From Lingula anatina (Eukaryota > Brachiopoda > Lingulata > Lingulida > Lingulidae), in the NCBI RefSeq assembly GCF_001039355.2, contig NW_019775638.1:72189-136188 (forward strand): 64,000 nt of DNA, in the 5' to 3' direction. Below are positions 36,117 through 48,438 of this stretch, piece by piece. The stretch's first letter is position 1. Every line of letters starts with the position of its first letter. Both the position numbers and the translations under genes were made by a program. The notes beneath the pieces were generated by a model. The model saw only the letters and a program-made list of their open reading frames with translations, did no database searches and was not told the DNA's origin.

Positions 36117-37132
36117 TATTCAACGTTTATATGTTTTAGTCCAAGCTTCTGCTTTATGGTAAAATCTTAAACTGTTCACGTATTTTGTCAGAGGGTAACA
36201 GCGCACTAGAAAACATGAACCACCAGTGAATCTTTCTAAGCCTGTACATTAGGGTAAACGGCCTGAGAGAATGTCACGTAGTCATATAGTAGGAAAACGG
36301 GGTATAAGATAACCCTCCTTGCTGTGGTTGACCTAAGCATCACGACACCTCGTGTGAAGGCCTATATCTACTTTTAAAACGCCTCTTTTTTACCGCCCAC
36401 ACGAATTCAGAAAAGACCGTACCACAAATGCAAAGTACCCTGAGCCTAAAGTGTCGGTTTTCTCTGCTGCAAGAAACTTGGCTTGCCGCTAATATACTCT
36501 TCCACTGAGCCGTTTGGCATTCTGTTCAATAAAACAAACATGCAAAACAGAATTATTCTCTGCGATATCTTCCTATTCCTCAAATTTTGGAGCCCACATT
36601 TCTTTTTATTTCATTAATTTTTTTATTAACCATATTCTGCGTGAACAGTTTTAAACAAGAGAAATTAAAGGTAAACGTCATTTTTCCTAAAGAGAAACTT
36701 CCAGGCAAAACAAATGCAAGAGTTTTTGTTTTTGGCACTAGTGGAAGCCTTTTGATAGCATTTAATTAAAAATCGTGAGCTTTTCTTAGAGCCTCAAAAG
36801 AACGACTAAAAACTGTGATCCAAAACACTCTAGTGGAGCAGTGAAGCCAGAAACCCATCCCCTGTACATGAAATGTTAACAGAGCACAGACCATCCACCC
36901 TGCTATGTATTGTGGACGAAATCAAAATATTGCAAATGGCGGGCTACGCTGATTGGCTGCTGATGGCCACACTGCAAATTAGTTTTTATATCAAAGGTTT
37001 CACTGCAATTGTAAAAATGGAAAATATCTCTGAAATCCAGGGTACTGATGTGACGTGGATTATACCGTGCGTGGTATTAATCGTATACAGATATTCATTC
37101 TGTTCATTTGAGAGAAGTGTACATCAGCGAGA
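36117..37132. other. Spacer between the Tc1 element and gene F
   Basis: No gene seen. A frame at 36587-36769 begins with a hydrophobic stretch but lacks an ATG, a splice partner or cysteines, so it is not called. Confidence 0.5.
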
Positions 37133-40100
37133 ATGAACCGTGCGTTGTTTGCAGTGTTGTGTGCAGCCTGTGTCATTTTTGCAGTCGCAGGTTAGGATAT
37201 GATTTCATACGATTCAACTAAAGTCTACTTTTGAAGTTACAAAGGTACAATTTGACAAAAACCGAGTAAATACTTTCTTAAAAGAGACTGATTTTTTTCA
37301 AAGAGCGAATCGTGTGATCGGGGCCATTAATGAAGGATCGAAAAAAAAACCTCCATGTTGTAGGCAAAAAAAAAAAAAAAGTTTAGTAGCTTTCTAACAC
37401 GTTTTAATTGCTTTCATCATCTTTAGATTTACACGAAACGCAAAGAAATCCCTTTTCACCGCAGTTAAAAGTTAAAAAAATCATTGTGTAGAAACACAAA
37501 TGATGAAAGGTAATCGCTTAGCCGTGTATATGTGTAATTCAAGGGGACACCTGTGTAGACAAACTCCCCAACTGCGCCGCCTATGGTGATGATTCCTGCA
37601 CCGGAGTTTATGAAGCCTGGGCAAAGGAAAACTGCGCCAAGAGATGTAACTTTTGTGGTAATTTGTAACGTTTGTTTATTGTGCTTATGTTGTTTACTGT
37701 ACTTATGTATTTAGTTGAAGATTATCACGTTTACATATTGGTCTTATTTTACCAAGTTCCAATTTTGCTTTTTTTATATCAATGTTTTACCCTTTTAATT
37801 GATCCAGTCATGAGATGAGTTTGATGCAAAACTACTCTTTTCATCGTGGCATGGTCATATGCAGTCGGACATTGGAACATACTTATACAATCTTGGTGAT
37901 GGGTAATATCTGATATGGGAATTTTTCAAGTATCAGCATACAATCCGTGTCAGATTTACCATCCTCAACAAACAAAAAATTAATTTACATAAGAATTCCT
38001 TTTCTCACCAAGGTAAATCCAACCAAAACCGTTGGGAAAATTACGCTCTATTTATCCGTTTTCGACTTCTAATTTTCTGATTCGTACTGTCACAAGTCTC
38101 CACAGTCTCTTTCTCTATTACGACATTGACTAAAAAAATTGGACTTAGATCTCAAAATGGGTTTATGGTGATTAAGAGAAAATTGATGAAATCACCACGA
38201 AGTAATTTTGCGACAGACAAAGGCCAATTATGTGTCTTTAATTCAATTGGTATTAGGAGGTATGCTCGTGCCCCCAGCGCCTACTCCGCCTCTACCTGCC
38301 CCGGGCGGTGAGTATTTGTACCTTTGAAGTCATTTTTGTATCTTTTAAATTAGAATCTAAAATTGACGCTAAGTAATTTCACATTAATTTTACCATCCTC
38401 AACAAACAAAACTATAAAAGATATTCCACAAACCATACCTAGGCATTACAAATTTCTTGAAGTTTTCTGTCGATGAATTTGTAGATAAACCCAATTTTTT
38501 CTTCATCACATGGAGTTTAAACTCACTAGGTATTTTTACGTGCGTAATCATTTGTCCTATTAAGTGAGTACATGATAAACATATACATAACATTGACATT
38601 GAAAAAAATTCATAAGTTCATATACCTGTGTTTGTACTGCAAAATGTTTTTTTCTAAGCATTTAATGTTAACACGTGGTGTTTGAATTCTGTAAGGGGTC
38701 TCCAGCTGCGTAAACAAGGCCACAAACTGTGATGCGTATGGCGATTCGGCCTGCACACAATACGCTGCCTGGGCAAAAGAAAACTGCGCCAAGATGTGTA
38801 ACCTTTGTGGTACGTTATCCATCAAATTAATCACCTATACCTTAAATTATTGATAGCCCACGAATTTAAGGGAGAGGGGCGATTTTTTAATAAACATACA
38901 AGTACAGCGAGTAAGAGCTGTAATTAATTCCCACTTTTATAAGTACATGTAAGCAGCTACATAGCAGGGGCAATTGACTAGAAGTTTGAAGCGTCAGGCT
39001 AATGAAACACACGGTTTTCAAATACATTAGCCCAATCTTGGCCTAGAAGGCATTTTTAAAAATGATTTTAGTCATCTTTTATCTTCATTCTAGTAATTTT
39101 TTATTTATAGCAGTGTTTTTCTGCAGTCTACGAGTCTGAGATACCAATGGGCTGAATAGTAAAGGCGCAGACTGCATAGTTATGACAGATTTGAATATCA
39201 GCTGCTTTGCTTGTATTAAATGGCGAAAGATAGCAATAAATTTTGTTGGGAAAATGCTATCATTGCCTATTAATTTTTTTATCTCTTAGTGTTTTGTGCT
39301 CATGTTGAAAGAGCAACCCCATTTTAAAAAATTACATGTGTAGTTTATCAATTACTATTCATTTAAACAATTGATCTCAGCGTGTTTCTATATCAGGCGG
39401 CAGTTCCTCCGGTGGCGGGTACCCAGGCTACCCAGGAAACATTGGAACCACCGGAAGTAGTATTGTGATCACTGGTCAATGTAAGTCAATGGTGAATTCT
39501 TTTCCGCTTTTGTCTAATCGCCATAACAGAATTCTCCATCAGTCCCCTGATAGTTTGGCTTTAGTTATTTTCTAAATCACAACGTATCGATGGACACACA
39601 GTAACCGTGCAATGGCGCAGAAAAACCGAGCAGCGCAATTAGCTTGCAAGTTATAAGTCTAGTTAATAACTCAAGTTTTGTGGAATTTTCAGGAATATAT
39701 GTGTAGTTGTTTTGAACCATTTTAGATAAGCGCGTTTGAGCTTTTAGTCTTACGTATATACGTGCCTACGTGTACGTGATGTGACCTATTTACCACGTGA
39801 CGTTTCGACAAACTCTCTCACGCCGGCCGGTCGGTTTATTATGATTAAATTATTTATCCTCACGACTTACATGTACGAAGTAGGCCACATATTATAATAA
39901 GTCCACGAAGGTGGGAAGGCTATCTGTAGCCTGTTGATAGCTTTGTATACAAACGTTTCAACCGGGTGATACTAAATATTACTGTTCGGCTAATTAATTT
40001 TTTACCTTATACTAGACTTTCGTAACGATTAAGTCTAAGTGAGTATCCATTTATGTAAAATAAGACGAGATGACTAACATCTATAGCTTTAAGTGTTCAG

Positions 40101-41792
40101 CTTTCATGGACACTGTACATGGAGACCCATAATGCACATGTAGATTAAGATATAGAATGCAATAGTGTTTACACTTGTATGTTTCTTATGCTTTGTACAT
40201 TTATGATATATCTAGCGTCTGGTTGTATCTACAATGGCAAGACTTACAAAGAGGGAGAAAAATGGAATGACGCCTGCAAATACAGCTGTACGTGCAGTGA
40301 TGGAGTCACGGGTTTCTACGAATGTAATACAATGTAAGTGAAACTAAACGTAATGGAGATCTTCCTCCTTATGTAAGCCTGTTCTTTTTTATGTGTAAAA
40401 TCAGAATAGAAAGGCTCAGTTTTGGATGAAATTATAAAAAACATTGGATATTGATGCGATTAGACGGGGGTCCTCCATATATTATTAATTGGTTTTATCC
40501 CTGAAATGGTGCACCATATATGCCTGCTGCGGTTTTGCCATGCACGTGCGCATCCATACAGAACTAGTGGACCATAGAATCTCTGAAACCAACAGAATGT
40601 CTTTACACTGACGAATCCTGTCAAGTGTTGGTGGGTGGGAGCACAGGATTCAATCTACTGCGCATGCGCGAAAAGTACGCTGTTTGAAATAAAAAAAGGT
40701 GAAATTGCCAAAGCCTGCCGGTGTTTACCGTCTGGTTGATTTGATTTAATTTGCTTTCTGGTGTTGTTTTGAGAAATTATATTAGAAATATTCTGTTGAT
40801 TGTATGTATTAAAAAACAAATCCATCGGACATTCCTTATAGTATCATTAATTTTGCCTTCATGGTAAGGGGATTCCCTTCGTATTTATAGTGTTATATGT
40901 GGCCCCAAGGGGATTTTCCACCCCCCCCCCCTAGATTAATAAAATTCTTCATGGGGCAGATTGAAAATTATATTGCAAAATACATTTTAAAACGTAGGAA
41001 GGTTAATTGCAGATAATGCTGCGAGGATATTCTAGACCTGGGGCGAACTCGGCCAATATAAAATTTTTAACTTCGTCTTCCGATTTCGGAGCGCCTGTTC
41101 TTATTTTTGAAAGCGAAGCAACGGCACCAAACAATACGATACAATTTGTAATCTCGTAAAAATTGATATTTTTCAATATAGCTCATAGCAGGGCGTACAT
41201 TAAAAGGCGACTCGTTTATTATTGTGATGTTTAATAATAATTAATATAAAAGGTACGATATAATAGGTTCTTGTCTTCGGCCTATTTATTAGCTTAACTG
41301 ATTTCTATAAGTATTTGGCGATTAAAAACACAAAAGCTGTCCGGTTTCATGTCGAGGCACCACGTATTGTGTGCTTGTGCTGTGGGTGGGTGGGTTACAA
41401 GAACGAAAATGGCCGTGTTATGAGAGGCAAAAACCGAAGAGGGAAATTATTATTTCGTTCCGCGTGAAATTCCGCTTTTACTGTGTAGAAGGAGAAGGGG
41501 TGGAGAGGGTGGAGAGGATATCTACAAAAGTAAGGGGGTGAGGCCCTTGCCCCTGTTTTCTGGATCTTCCATTGTTTTGGAATGCAGTCCTTTTGTACCC
41601 ATGTCTTTTGTAATGATTTATACAAAATGTATGAAAGAAATTATTTTTTCTCCCTACAGGTGCCCTCAATGGCAGTTACCAGATGTATGCAACCTCCAGC
41701 CACGCCCAGGGAAATGTTGTCCTAAACCTTCATGCCCACCTAACTACAGTATTACCTACCCAGCAGGAATGTCTGAGAGCACCTTACCATAG
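37133..41792 (+). CDS. Gene F: secreted ShKT-ShKT-VWC protein
   Basis: Seven exons join in phase: 37133-37190, 37544-37657, 38257-38307, 38696-38809, 39397-39480, 40216-40333 and 41660-41792 (TAG), giving 223 residues. The order is: signal peptide (MNRALFAVLCAACVIFAVAG); ShKT1 (CVDKLPNCAAYGDDSC to CNFC); a Pro-rich linker (PPAPTPPLPAPG); ShKT2 (CVNKATNCDAYGDSAC to CNLC); a Gly/Ser linker (GYPGYPGN); and one VWC over two exons, ending MSESTLP. It is the simplest complete member and the best reference for the family. Each ShKT exon is 114 bases and phase 1-1. It lies between a Tc1 relic and gene G. Extracellular; a matrix or mucus role is inferred. Confidence 0.9.
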
Positions 41793-41850
41793 ACACCCGG
41801 ATGTTCACGTGTCAGCAACGTTACACAGCTTCTTTGCCATGGAAAACGAT

Positions 41851-41856
41851 AATAAA
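41851..41856 (+). terminator. Polyadenylation signal of gene F
   Basis: AATAAA about 60 bases past the stop; a second one lies at 41895-41900. Confidence 0.55.
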
Positions 41857-42816
41857 TGTCCGTCGATATTATATAAATTGGCTGCTAACTTGCAAATAAA
41901 TGGATAAAGAATATTGTTAAAATCGTTGATTTTTTTAACCATGACGTAGTATGGAAGTTTTATGAACCACAGTGATAGCAGGACTGTGACAGTAATAAAA
42001 TACAGTGATACCATCATCGTGATATTATACATTTTTATGTTTTTATTTGAAATTTGTTAACATTATATTTCAAAACTACGTTATTACGTAAACCTTAGCA
42101 AGCCACTGTAAAGCACATTCTTGACACTATTTTTTTTTTTGGAACTTGGAAATTCAACCGAGATATATCTATAGTACTAGTAAAACTCAAGGGGTTGAAT
42201 CTTCGTGTCGTTATCAAATTGATAATTTTTCAAAATATGAGAAAAAATTAAAAATAAATAGCCTCATAGTTTTTATATCCGTGTGTTTCTACTTTCATAA
42301 TGCGTAGATTTTATCACAATTTCGCTCTCGAATTTAATATTAGGTATCACATGAATGCTCTCACCTATATACTGTCGTTTAGATCATGTTGAAAGCTGTC
42401 TCGGTGCTAGAAAAATTTGGAAACAACCAAAAACGTATTTTTTCGAAAAATGCCAGTATATCGTCACCTCTAGAACACTGCACTTACACTCAATATTTCA
42501 CTGGCGTTTTTGTGAAGTAAAGCTTATTTAAAAAAGAGAATTAAAAAATAAACGTTGCATCACTTTAGTGATTTTATTCACCCCTCCTTCCCCCGGGTGG
42601 AAGAACGTGCGATGTGTTGCGCGGCAAAGGACAACTTAGCTTATTCATTAATGACTGTCTATGGAAACCGTGACACTCAAGGTACTGAATCTGAGTGGCA
42701 TGTTGCAGCAGCAAGCCATCATCATTATATTGGATGGAGGGGCAAATGCCCTACAATTCAGGTACTCTCCTTAATCAAAAAAAAAAGGAGAAGACGAAGT
42801 AAAAAAGACATGCTGT

Positions 42817-43017
42817 TTAAGGCCCGTTACGCTTGGAGAAAGAATTTTGGCCTATTCTCACAAATATGTTACAAAAGAATATTTTGCATTCATTAAGACT
42901 GATGTATAGATATGATGCCCACTATCAAACACTGCCAAAGCCCCAACTTTGAAGGAGTAAGAGTAGACAAAATGTTGTTCACCAAGCGTTCGAAATCCCC
43001 ATGTGACAGAGGCTTAA
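42817..43017. mobile_element. MITE with TTAA ends, copy 2
   Basis: Orthologous by block duplication to 28208-28425. TTAA at 42817-42820 and 43014-43017 flanks the eroded inverted ends. Confidence 0.6.
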
Positions 43018-43669
43018 CACAGTAACTAAACAATACAACATTGGCCAAAAAGCTGCCCCACCTCCAATTCCATGTGCTTTTATTCACAAATGATCACCTT
43101 TTAGGTGTAAATTGTTATAAATAGTTCTTTTTGTTCCAGATATCTAACATGATAAATGGTACAAAAAAATACAAAATAGCGGTGAAGGTATCCATATGCA
43201 TACTATTTATTCAAATTTATAACATATGCCCCCTCAAATCTGATGCATACTTCACTGTGAAGACCACAGAAGAAATGGTATGTTCATTTAATTGAAAAGA
43301 CACCACCACAGATAATGTTGTATGTAGTAGAGAGCCATCAGATAGAGCGGCCCATCCTCAGTGACCTACTGAAATGCACCCTCTCAAACTCAGGGTGAGG
43401 GGTCTGAGAGAAACTCGTGACGTAACTTGGCGCAACAGCAGGCACCAGATAACCTGCACCTTCCTTGCTTGACCTTCGTGTCATGTCACCACTCCATGCT
43501 GTTTCTCTCTCTTTCTAGTGGCGCCCTCTTTTACTCCTACGCAGCGATAGAAAACACAGAGTGCAGTCTAAGTCTGACACAACAATTATTTTTTGGTTTT
43601 TTTTAAATTGACTAAGTACGTCTTTATCTGTCCTTAAGAAGGGAAAACCCTGTGCAGGGAGTAGTGAAA

Positions 43670-45175
43670 ATGACTCGTGTGGTGTTAGCAGCGTTTTGTG
43701 CAGTTTATGCCATATCTGTGGCAGCCGGTCAAGGTATGGAACTTTACGTGTAATAGTTTCAAATTAAAGTATGATAAGTATTGTACCCAATGATTCCAGC
43801 GCCATGTTTCGATATCAGAAATTGATAAAATGATTAACCATTTTGATTGTATGTATATCTCAAAATGTCAAACAAAACTGCACGTTATGATTAATTTCAG
43901 AAACGCATTTAAGAACCTGCTCTTTCCTTAGAAAGAGATAACTTTCTCATTTGGATATTTAAAGAAATTTGTTGTTTGTCTACTGTTGCTAGGAAGATCA
44001 TTAAAACTTCAAGGGAAAAAATTAAACGTGACATATATATTTAAATATTGATTAGTTAGAGTACAGCGTCAGAGCACCAAATTCAGAGTGTATGAATTCC
44101 ACCTTAATTCTGAGCATGCCCTAGCCTGGGCCAAATGTTATACCCCGACCTTAATCATTTTTTAAGATAAACCACTTTTGATCACTTACTTGTTGCAATT
44201 AGGCATCTTATTTAGTTATTTAAAACGGACCAGGTGGAACAATAATACACCTATCACCTGGAAATCAAGGCATGATCATAGTAGTTAGATATGTCTATTT
44301 GATTATTTGTTTATTCTACTTAATTACTACTTGCTTACCTGGAAAATCACAGTATAGGTAACATTCTCAAGGGTGCATTGGTGATACAACTTTGAGTAAA
44401 TTATTTCAGTAAAGGGATATATACATGTAGATGAGTGAGTTTATCCGTGTACTTCTACCTGCTTAACTGGAACCATTATGATGTATAACAAGCAATATGA
44501 CAAGGTGGGGCGGTAGAAAAACCCTTTTTAACAAAGGGACATCTGAATGATTTAGATGGGTGTGTGTACGGGGGGGGGGGGGGCAGTAGTTACAGTAGTT
44601 ATGATGTTATGAATGGGATAATTGAATGACTTACATCCCACAAATTTTTGAAACCAATACTTATTTCATTAAAGTGGATTTTTATGGATTTTTGTTTAGA
44701 TTAATTTTCTGGCTTAAATGCTTTTTGTGGAACAACAGATTGGCGTACGCAAACTTTGGCTTTCACTGGAAAAGGGTGCAAACAAACGCCTACTTCCTGC
44801 AGTCAGTCCAAAAACGATTCAATTGAAAATGATGCTAAACTCGTCCTGATATCCAGCGTGAGAAGCGTCACCTGTTAGCGATAACCCCGACGTCTGCTAT
44901 CACAGACATGTCTTGTAAACGTGCCATCGGCTTGCCGATATCTGTGCTGTGTATTCAGCCATATCAATAGCCGATTATACAGAAAATTGCGCACTTAAGC
45001 AAATAAGACCAATTGACATCATCGGATGCCATAAAATGAAATTTTGAAATTGAATATTCTGTATAGAAATGTGAAATTTAGAAACCGAATCTCGGGAAGA
45101 TATGAACTGTTAAGAAGTAAAATCATAGAAATAAGGGAACGAATTGAAAAAACTCGAAAGCTACCTGTGAGGGCA

Positions 45176-45218
<43 letters not shown>

Positions 45219-48200
45219 CCAGGCTGCGTAGACCAGATAGAGAACTGTCATCACTTCAGCCGCACAGTGTGTGCTGAGACTAAATACGGTACCTGGGTCA
45301 GAAACAACTGTCCTCGCTTCTGTGGAGTATGTTCAGGTAAGTAATTTACAATCACAAAACCTTCCTTAATATTATGTTATATTGTATTTCATACTATTCT
45401 ATTTCATCCAATTCATTCTGTTCTATTTCATTCCACTTTATATTATATTATATTGTATTTCATGTCATTCCATATCTTTTTATTCTATTCCGTTTTGTTC
45501 TGATCTGTTCTATGAGGGTACCTTTTGACGAATAGTAACAATAAGAAAAATGTTTATTTTGAGTCTAAAATCCAAATTCGTTCAGTAGATTTAGCAACGT
45601 GGAAAGGTTTTATATAATAAAATTGATAAAAAATAAATATATAAATAAATATAGTTCCTTAATGAAAAATTATTACGGTCGAACGAAATTTTTTTACGGA
45701 CATGATTACTTGGATATAAAATGTGTACAAAGAGATTTCATACAGCATTAACATTTTTTAAATTGATTCAGATAAAAACTAAACAAGATAAAGATTTTGT
45801 TTCATTAATATAGATTGAAAAAAATGAAAGATATATTACTCAATGGATGAACACCTTTCCAAGTATCGTAAACAAATACCACTTATCAATATTGTGCTGG
45901 GGGGGGGGGGGGGGGGGGGGGAGGGGGTTTCAAGGTTATCTTCATACTTTCCTAAGTATGAATTTTAAGTTGGACGTTCAGTCAGGATGGCCGAGCGGTC
46001 TAAGGCGCTGCGTTCAGGTCGCAGTCCACTTCTGTGGGCGTGGGTTCGAATCCCACTCCTGACAGATACAGGTCTTTTTATTCTTGTTTTCCTCACTGCT
46101 CCTAACAAGCCCCAAATATTATATTTGCAATCAGCACGGCAGTAACTTTAGCATCGTATACCTTTTTCATCAAATTATTTTGGTTCAGAGATAATCTTGT
46201 CTGCAATATTTTCATTACTGTGTTGTTGTTGCTGTTGTTGTCCGTCTTTTTATTCTTTTCTCTCTCTCCCTCATGCATATGAGACACTACGAAATAATGT
46301 CAAATCTTTTCCCACTGAACAGATCAAGGTTGCCAGAACTCCCGCAGTAACTGCGACCACTACAGCGATGACGTGTGCACCAATTACGCTACATGGGCTC
46401 GCAACAACTGTGAGAAACACTGTCACTTCTGCGTAGGTGAGCAATGAAATATCCTGTATTTACGATCTCGCTCATAATTATGATACATTAGGACAAACAG
46501 AGATTTATTCATTTTTACAGGGTAAATGTGATACCATGTTTAACATGCGTTAATCTACTTTAAAGTTACTGTTTCAATATATTGCTTGAATAATGTCAAA
46601 CACAAAAGGTGGTTAGAGTCTTGTGTGACAAATCTACCAATCATAAAAGGTCGCGCGTACTTTTATGTCTGTAACTGCCGATGTGTCCTGATGCAAGTCA
46701 AGCGTTTTCCAGCAAATATGAAGAGTGACGGTGTAATCTGTCCAACAACTTTTTACGACTTCTTAAATTAGCGCCTATTTTCTTTATTTACATCATTCTA
46801 TTTCAGGTTTTGCGTTGTTCGGAATATTCATTGTTTTCCCCATTCTCGCCATTTTCTTCCAGAGCCCGGGGAGTGTACTGACGTGATACCCAACTGCCAC
46901 CACTACTCCAACAGCGTGTGTACAGAGTATGCCTACTGGGCCAATAACAATTGTGCAAAATATTGTGGATTCTGTCAAGGTCAGACACACGTATTATGGA
47001 TATAAGCATACAAACAATCGCTGATAAAATAATAATGAAATAATGATAAATATATTTTAGTCTAAAATCCATTTTTTTAATTTAAAAATGTTCAGTAGAC
47101 TTTACGGAAAAACAAGTAGGGTACTTAAGAGCACAGATACCAAGATAAATAAAAATGAAAAAATATCAAGAAAGATTGTGATTCTTCATACAAAAACGGC
47201 CTAATTCTCACATAAATACCTTAATAATTGTTATTAAAATAATCAATAGTAAAATTTCTTTTAAAAAGATTAGAAGTCCTTTTTAGAATTATCAGTTGAT
47301 TCAATTGTGAGGATTTCATTTGGTAGCATATACCATATTCCTTTGGTCCAGCTGACTTAAAAGAGATGTCCCCATAAGTTTTAAGACACATTTTTACAGT
47401 TCAGTAACAGTTTACAGATCTCTAGAATGAACATAATGAACTAATAAATCATTTAAGTAAGTTGGTGCCACTTTATTGAAAGCACCATGGACGAAAACTA
47501 AGAATTTAAATAACACGTAAGAATTTTAATAAAACACAATTAGAGAATTAAACATTTTTCAAACACCAAATATTTCAGCCTCGTGCCACTATCTTGGCAA
47601 GGACTACAAAGAGGGGGAGAAATGGGCCGACGGGTGCAACTACAACTGCACATGCGTCCAAGGTGCAGCGAAATGCGTAAAAATGACGTAAGTCGAATCC
47701 AAATTCATTTTGACGTTTGCTATAAGGAAAACCAGTGCATACGTTTTTATCTTTTATCAGTGTGGTCTTTTTTGAAGTCATTGATGAAAATGTGTTTTAC
47801 AATGTATCACAGTTGATGAATGATTGATCCTTACATTATAAAAAACGGTTCCACTACATTGGCTGATTTTAGAAACACAGCTTCAGGATTTTCCAGGAAA
47901 AGTGGACCAGTGTGACAGGAATGGTAGTCCTAGGAATGGAAGTCCTGGGTCCCATATCATTAGTACAGAGGTTAGAGTTAGTTGGAGTACTGGGGTTAGT
48001 ATATGGGACAAACCTCTACAAAGAAATGGGGAACGGAATACGGCTCCTAGCAGACTTCCATTCCTGTCACACCGACACAGAAATTTTTGTATGCAGTGTT
48101 TTTGGAATGGAGGAGGGTGAGAAGGAGTACTTGCAAAGCGGGGGAGGGGCACGTGGCCCTCTGCTTCCCTCCGTTCAAATCCGTCATTAGCGATAATCTG

Positions 48201-48438
48201 TAACTATTTCATCGCTTATTAATCTATAATTTATACTATCAAAGCGATGCTGTGCGATATACGCGTCATGGCAGTGACATGTTGGTGACATTGATTGTAA
48301 TTTCTCTGTCTTTCCAGCTGCCCGCAGTGGAACTACCCTCCAGCCTGTGCGTTCAACAAGGCGGTAGGCGAGTGTTGCCCCTCTCCCAAATGTCCGCCTA
48401 ACGTGCAGGCCTATCAGATCCTCGCAGGTCGTCGTTAA
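43670..48438 (+). CDS. Gene G: secreted triple-ShKT + VWC protein
   Basis: Six exons join in phase: 43670-43733, 45223-45336, 46323-46436, 46863-46979, 47579-47687 and 48318-48438 (TAA), giving 212 residues. The order is: signal peptide (nearly identical to gene E); three ShKT modules (CVDQIENCHHFSRTVC, CQNSRSNCDHYSDDVC, CTDVIPNCHHYSNSVC); a VWC N-half (CHYLGKDYKEGEKWADGC); and a VWC C-half (VGECCPSPKCPP) ending LAGRR. The ShKT and VWC exons are much more diverged from the other family members than the signal-peptide exon. The leader and promoter therefore arrived with a recent block duplication while the body is old. The second intron holds a tRNA gene. There is no low-complexity linker. Confidence 0.9.
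43734..45222. other. Intron 1 of gene G
   Basis: Bases to about 44080 align with the gene E intron; the rest is unique. A poly(G) run lies near 44570. No further exon found. The intron ends in an ATT microsatellite directly before the acceptor. Confidence 0.55.
45175..45217. repeat. (ATT)n microsatellite at a splice acceptor
   Basis: About 14 ATT units end five bases before the AG of gene G exon 2 (45223). It occupies the position of the polypyrimidine tract. Confidence 0.92.
45899..45921. repeat. Poly(G) run
   Basis: About 21 consecutive G's in the gene G intron, 60 bases upstream of the tRNA gene; a likely slippage and sequencing hot spot. Confidence 0.9.
45981..46064 (+). tRNA. tRNA-Leu (anticodon CAG)
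   Basis: The acceptor stem GTCAGGA (45981-45987) pairs with TCCTGAC (46057-46063), with discriminator A at 46064. The D arm contains GGCCGAGCGGTCTAAGGC, which also fits an A box. The anticodon stem CTGCG/CGCAG encloses loop TTCAGGT with CAG at 46015-46017. A long variable arm (class II, as expected for Leu) follows, then a T arm GGGTTCGAATCCC that is also the B box. There is no intron and CCA is not encoded. It looks fully intact and lies on the same strand inside the second intron of gene G. Confidence 0.97.
46075..46079 (+). terminator. RNA polymerase III terminator of the tRNA gene
   Basis: TTTTT beginning 11 bases after the tRNA 3' end. Confidence 0.7.
47910..48072. mobile_element. Small inverted-repeat element in the last gene G intron
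   Basis: 15-base perfect inverted ends (GTGTGACAGGAATGG at 47910-47924 and the inverse at 48058-48072) around ~130 bases without coding sequence. Inside the left end a GGAATGG(T/A)AGTCCT unit is repeated in tandem. Possibly a MITE; no clear target duplication. Confidence 0.5.

Larger units (their letters stand above)
41793..43669. other. Spacer between genes F and G, a duplicated block
   Basis: Near-collinear with 27170-29043. Contains the diverged copy of the TTAA MITE and, at its right end, the likely gene G promoter with a TGACGTAA site at 43418-43425. No gene seen. Confidence 0.65.

Noticed and set aside
36587-36769. Hydrophobic-start frame resembling a signal peptide
   Set aside because: Begins at TTG, has no ATG, no cysteines and no in-phase partner exon.
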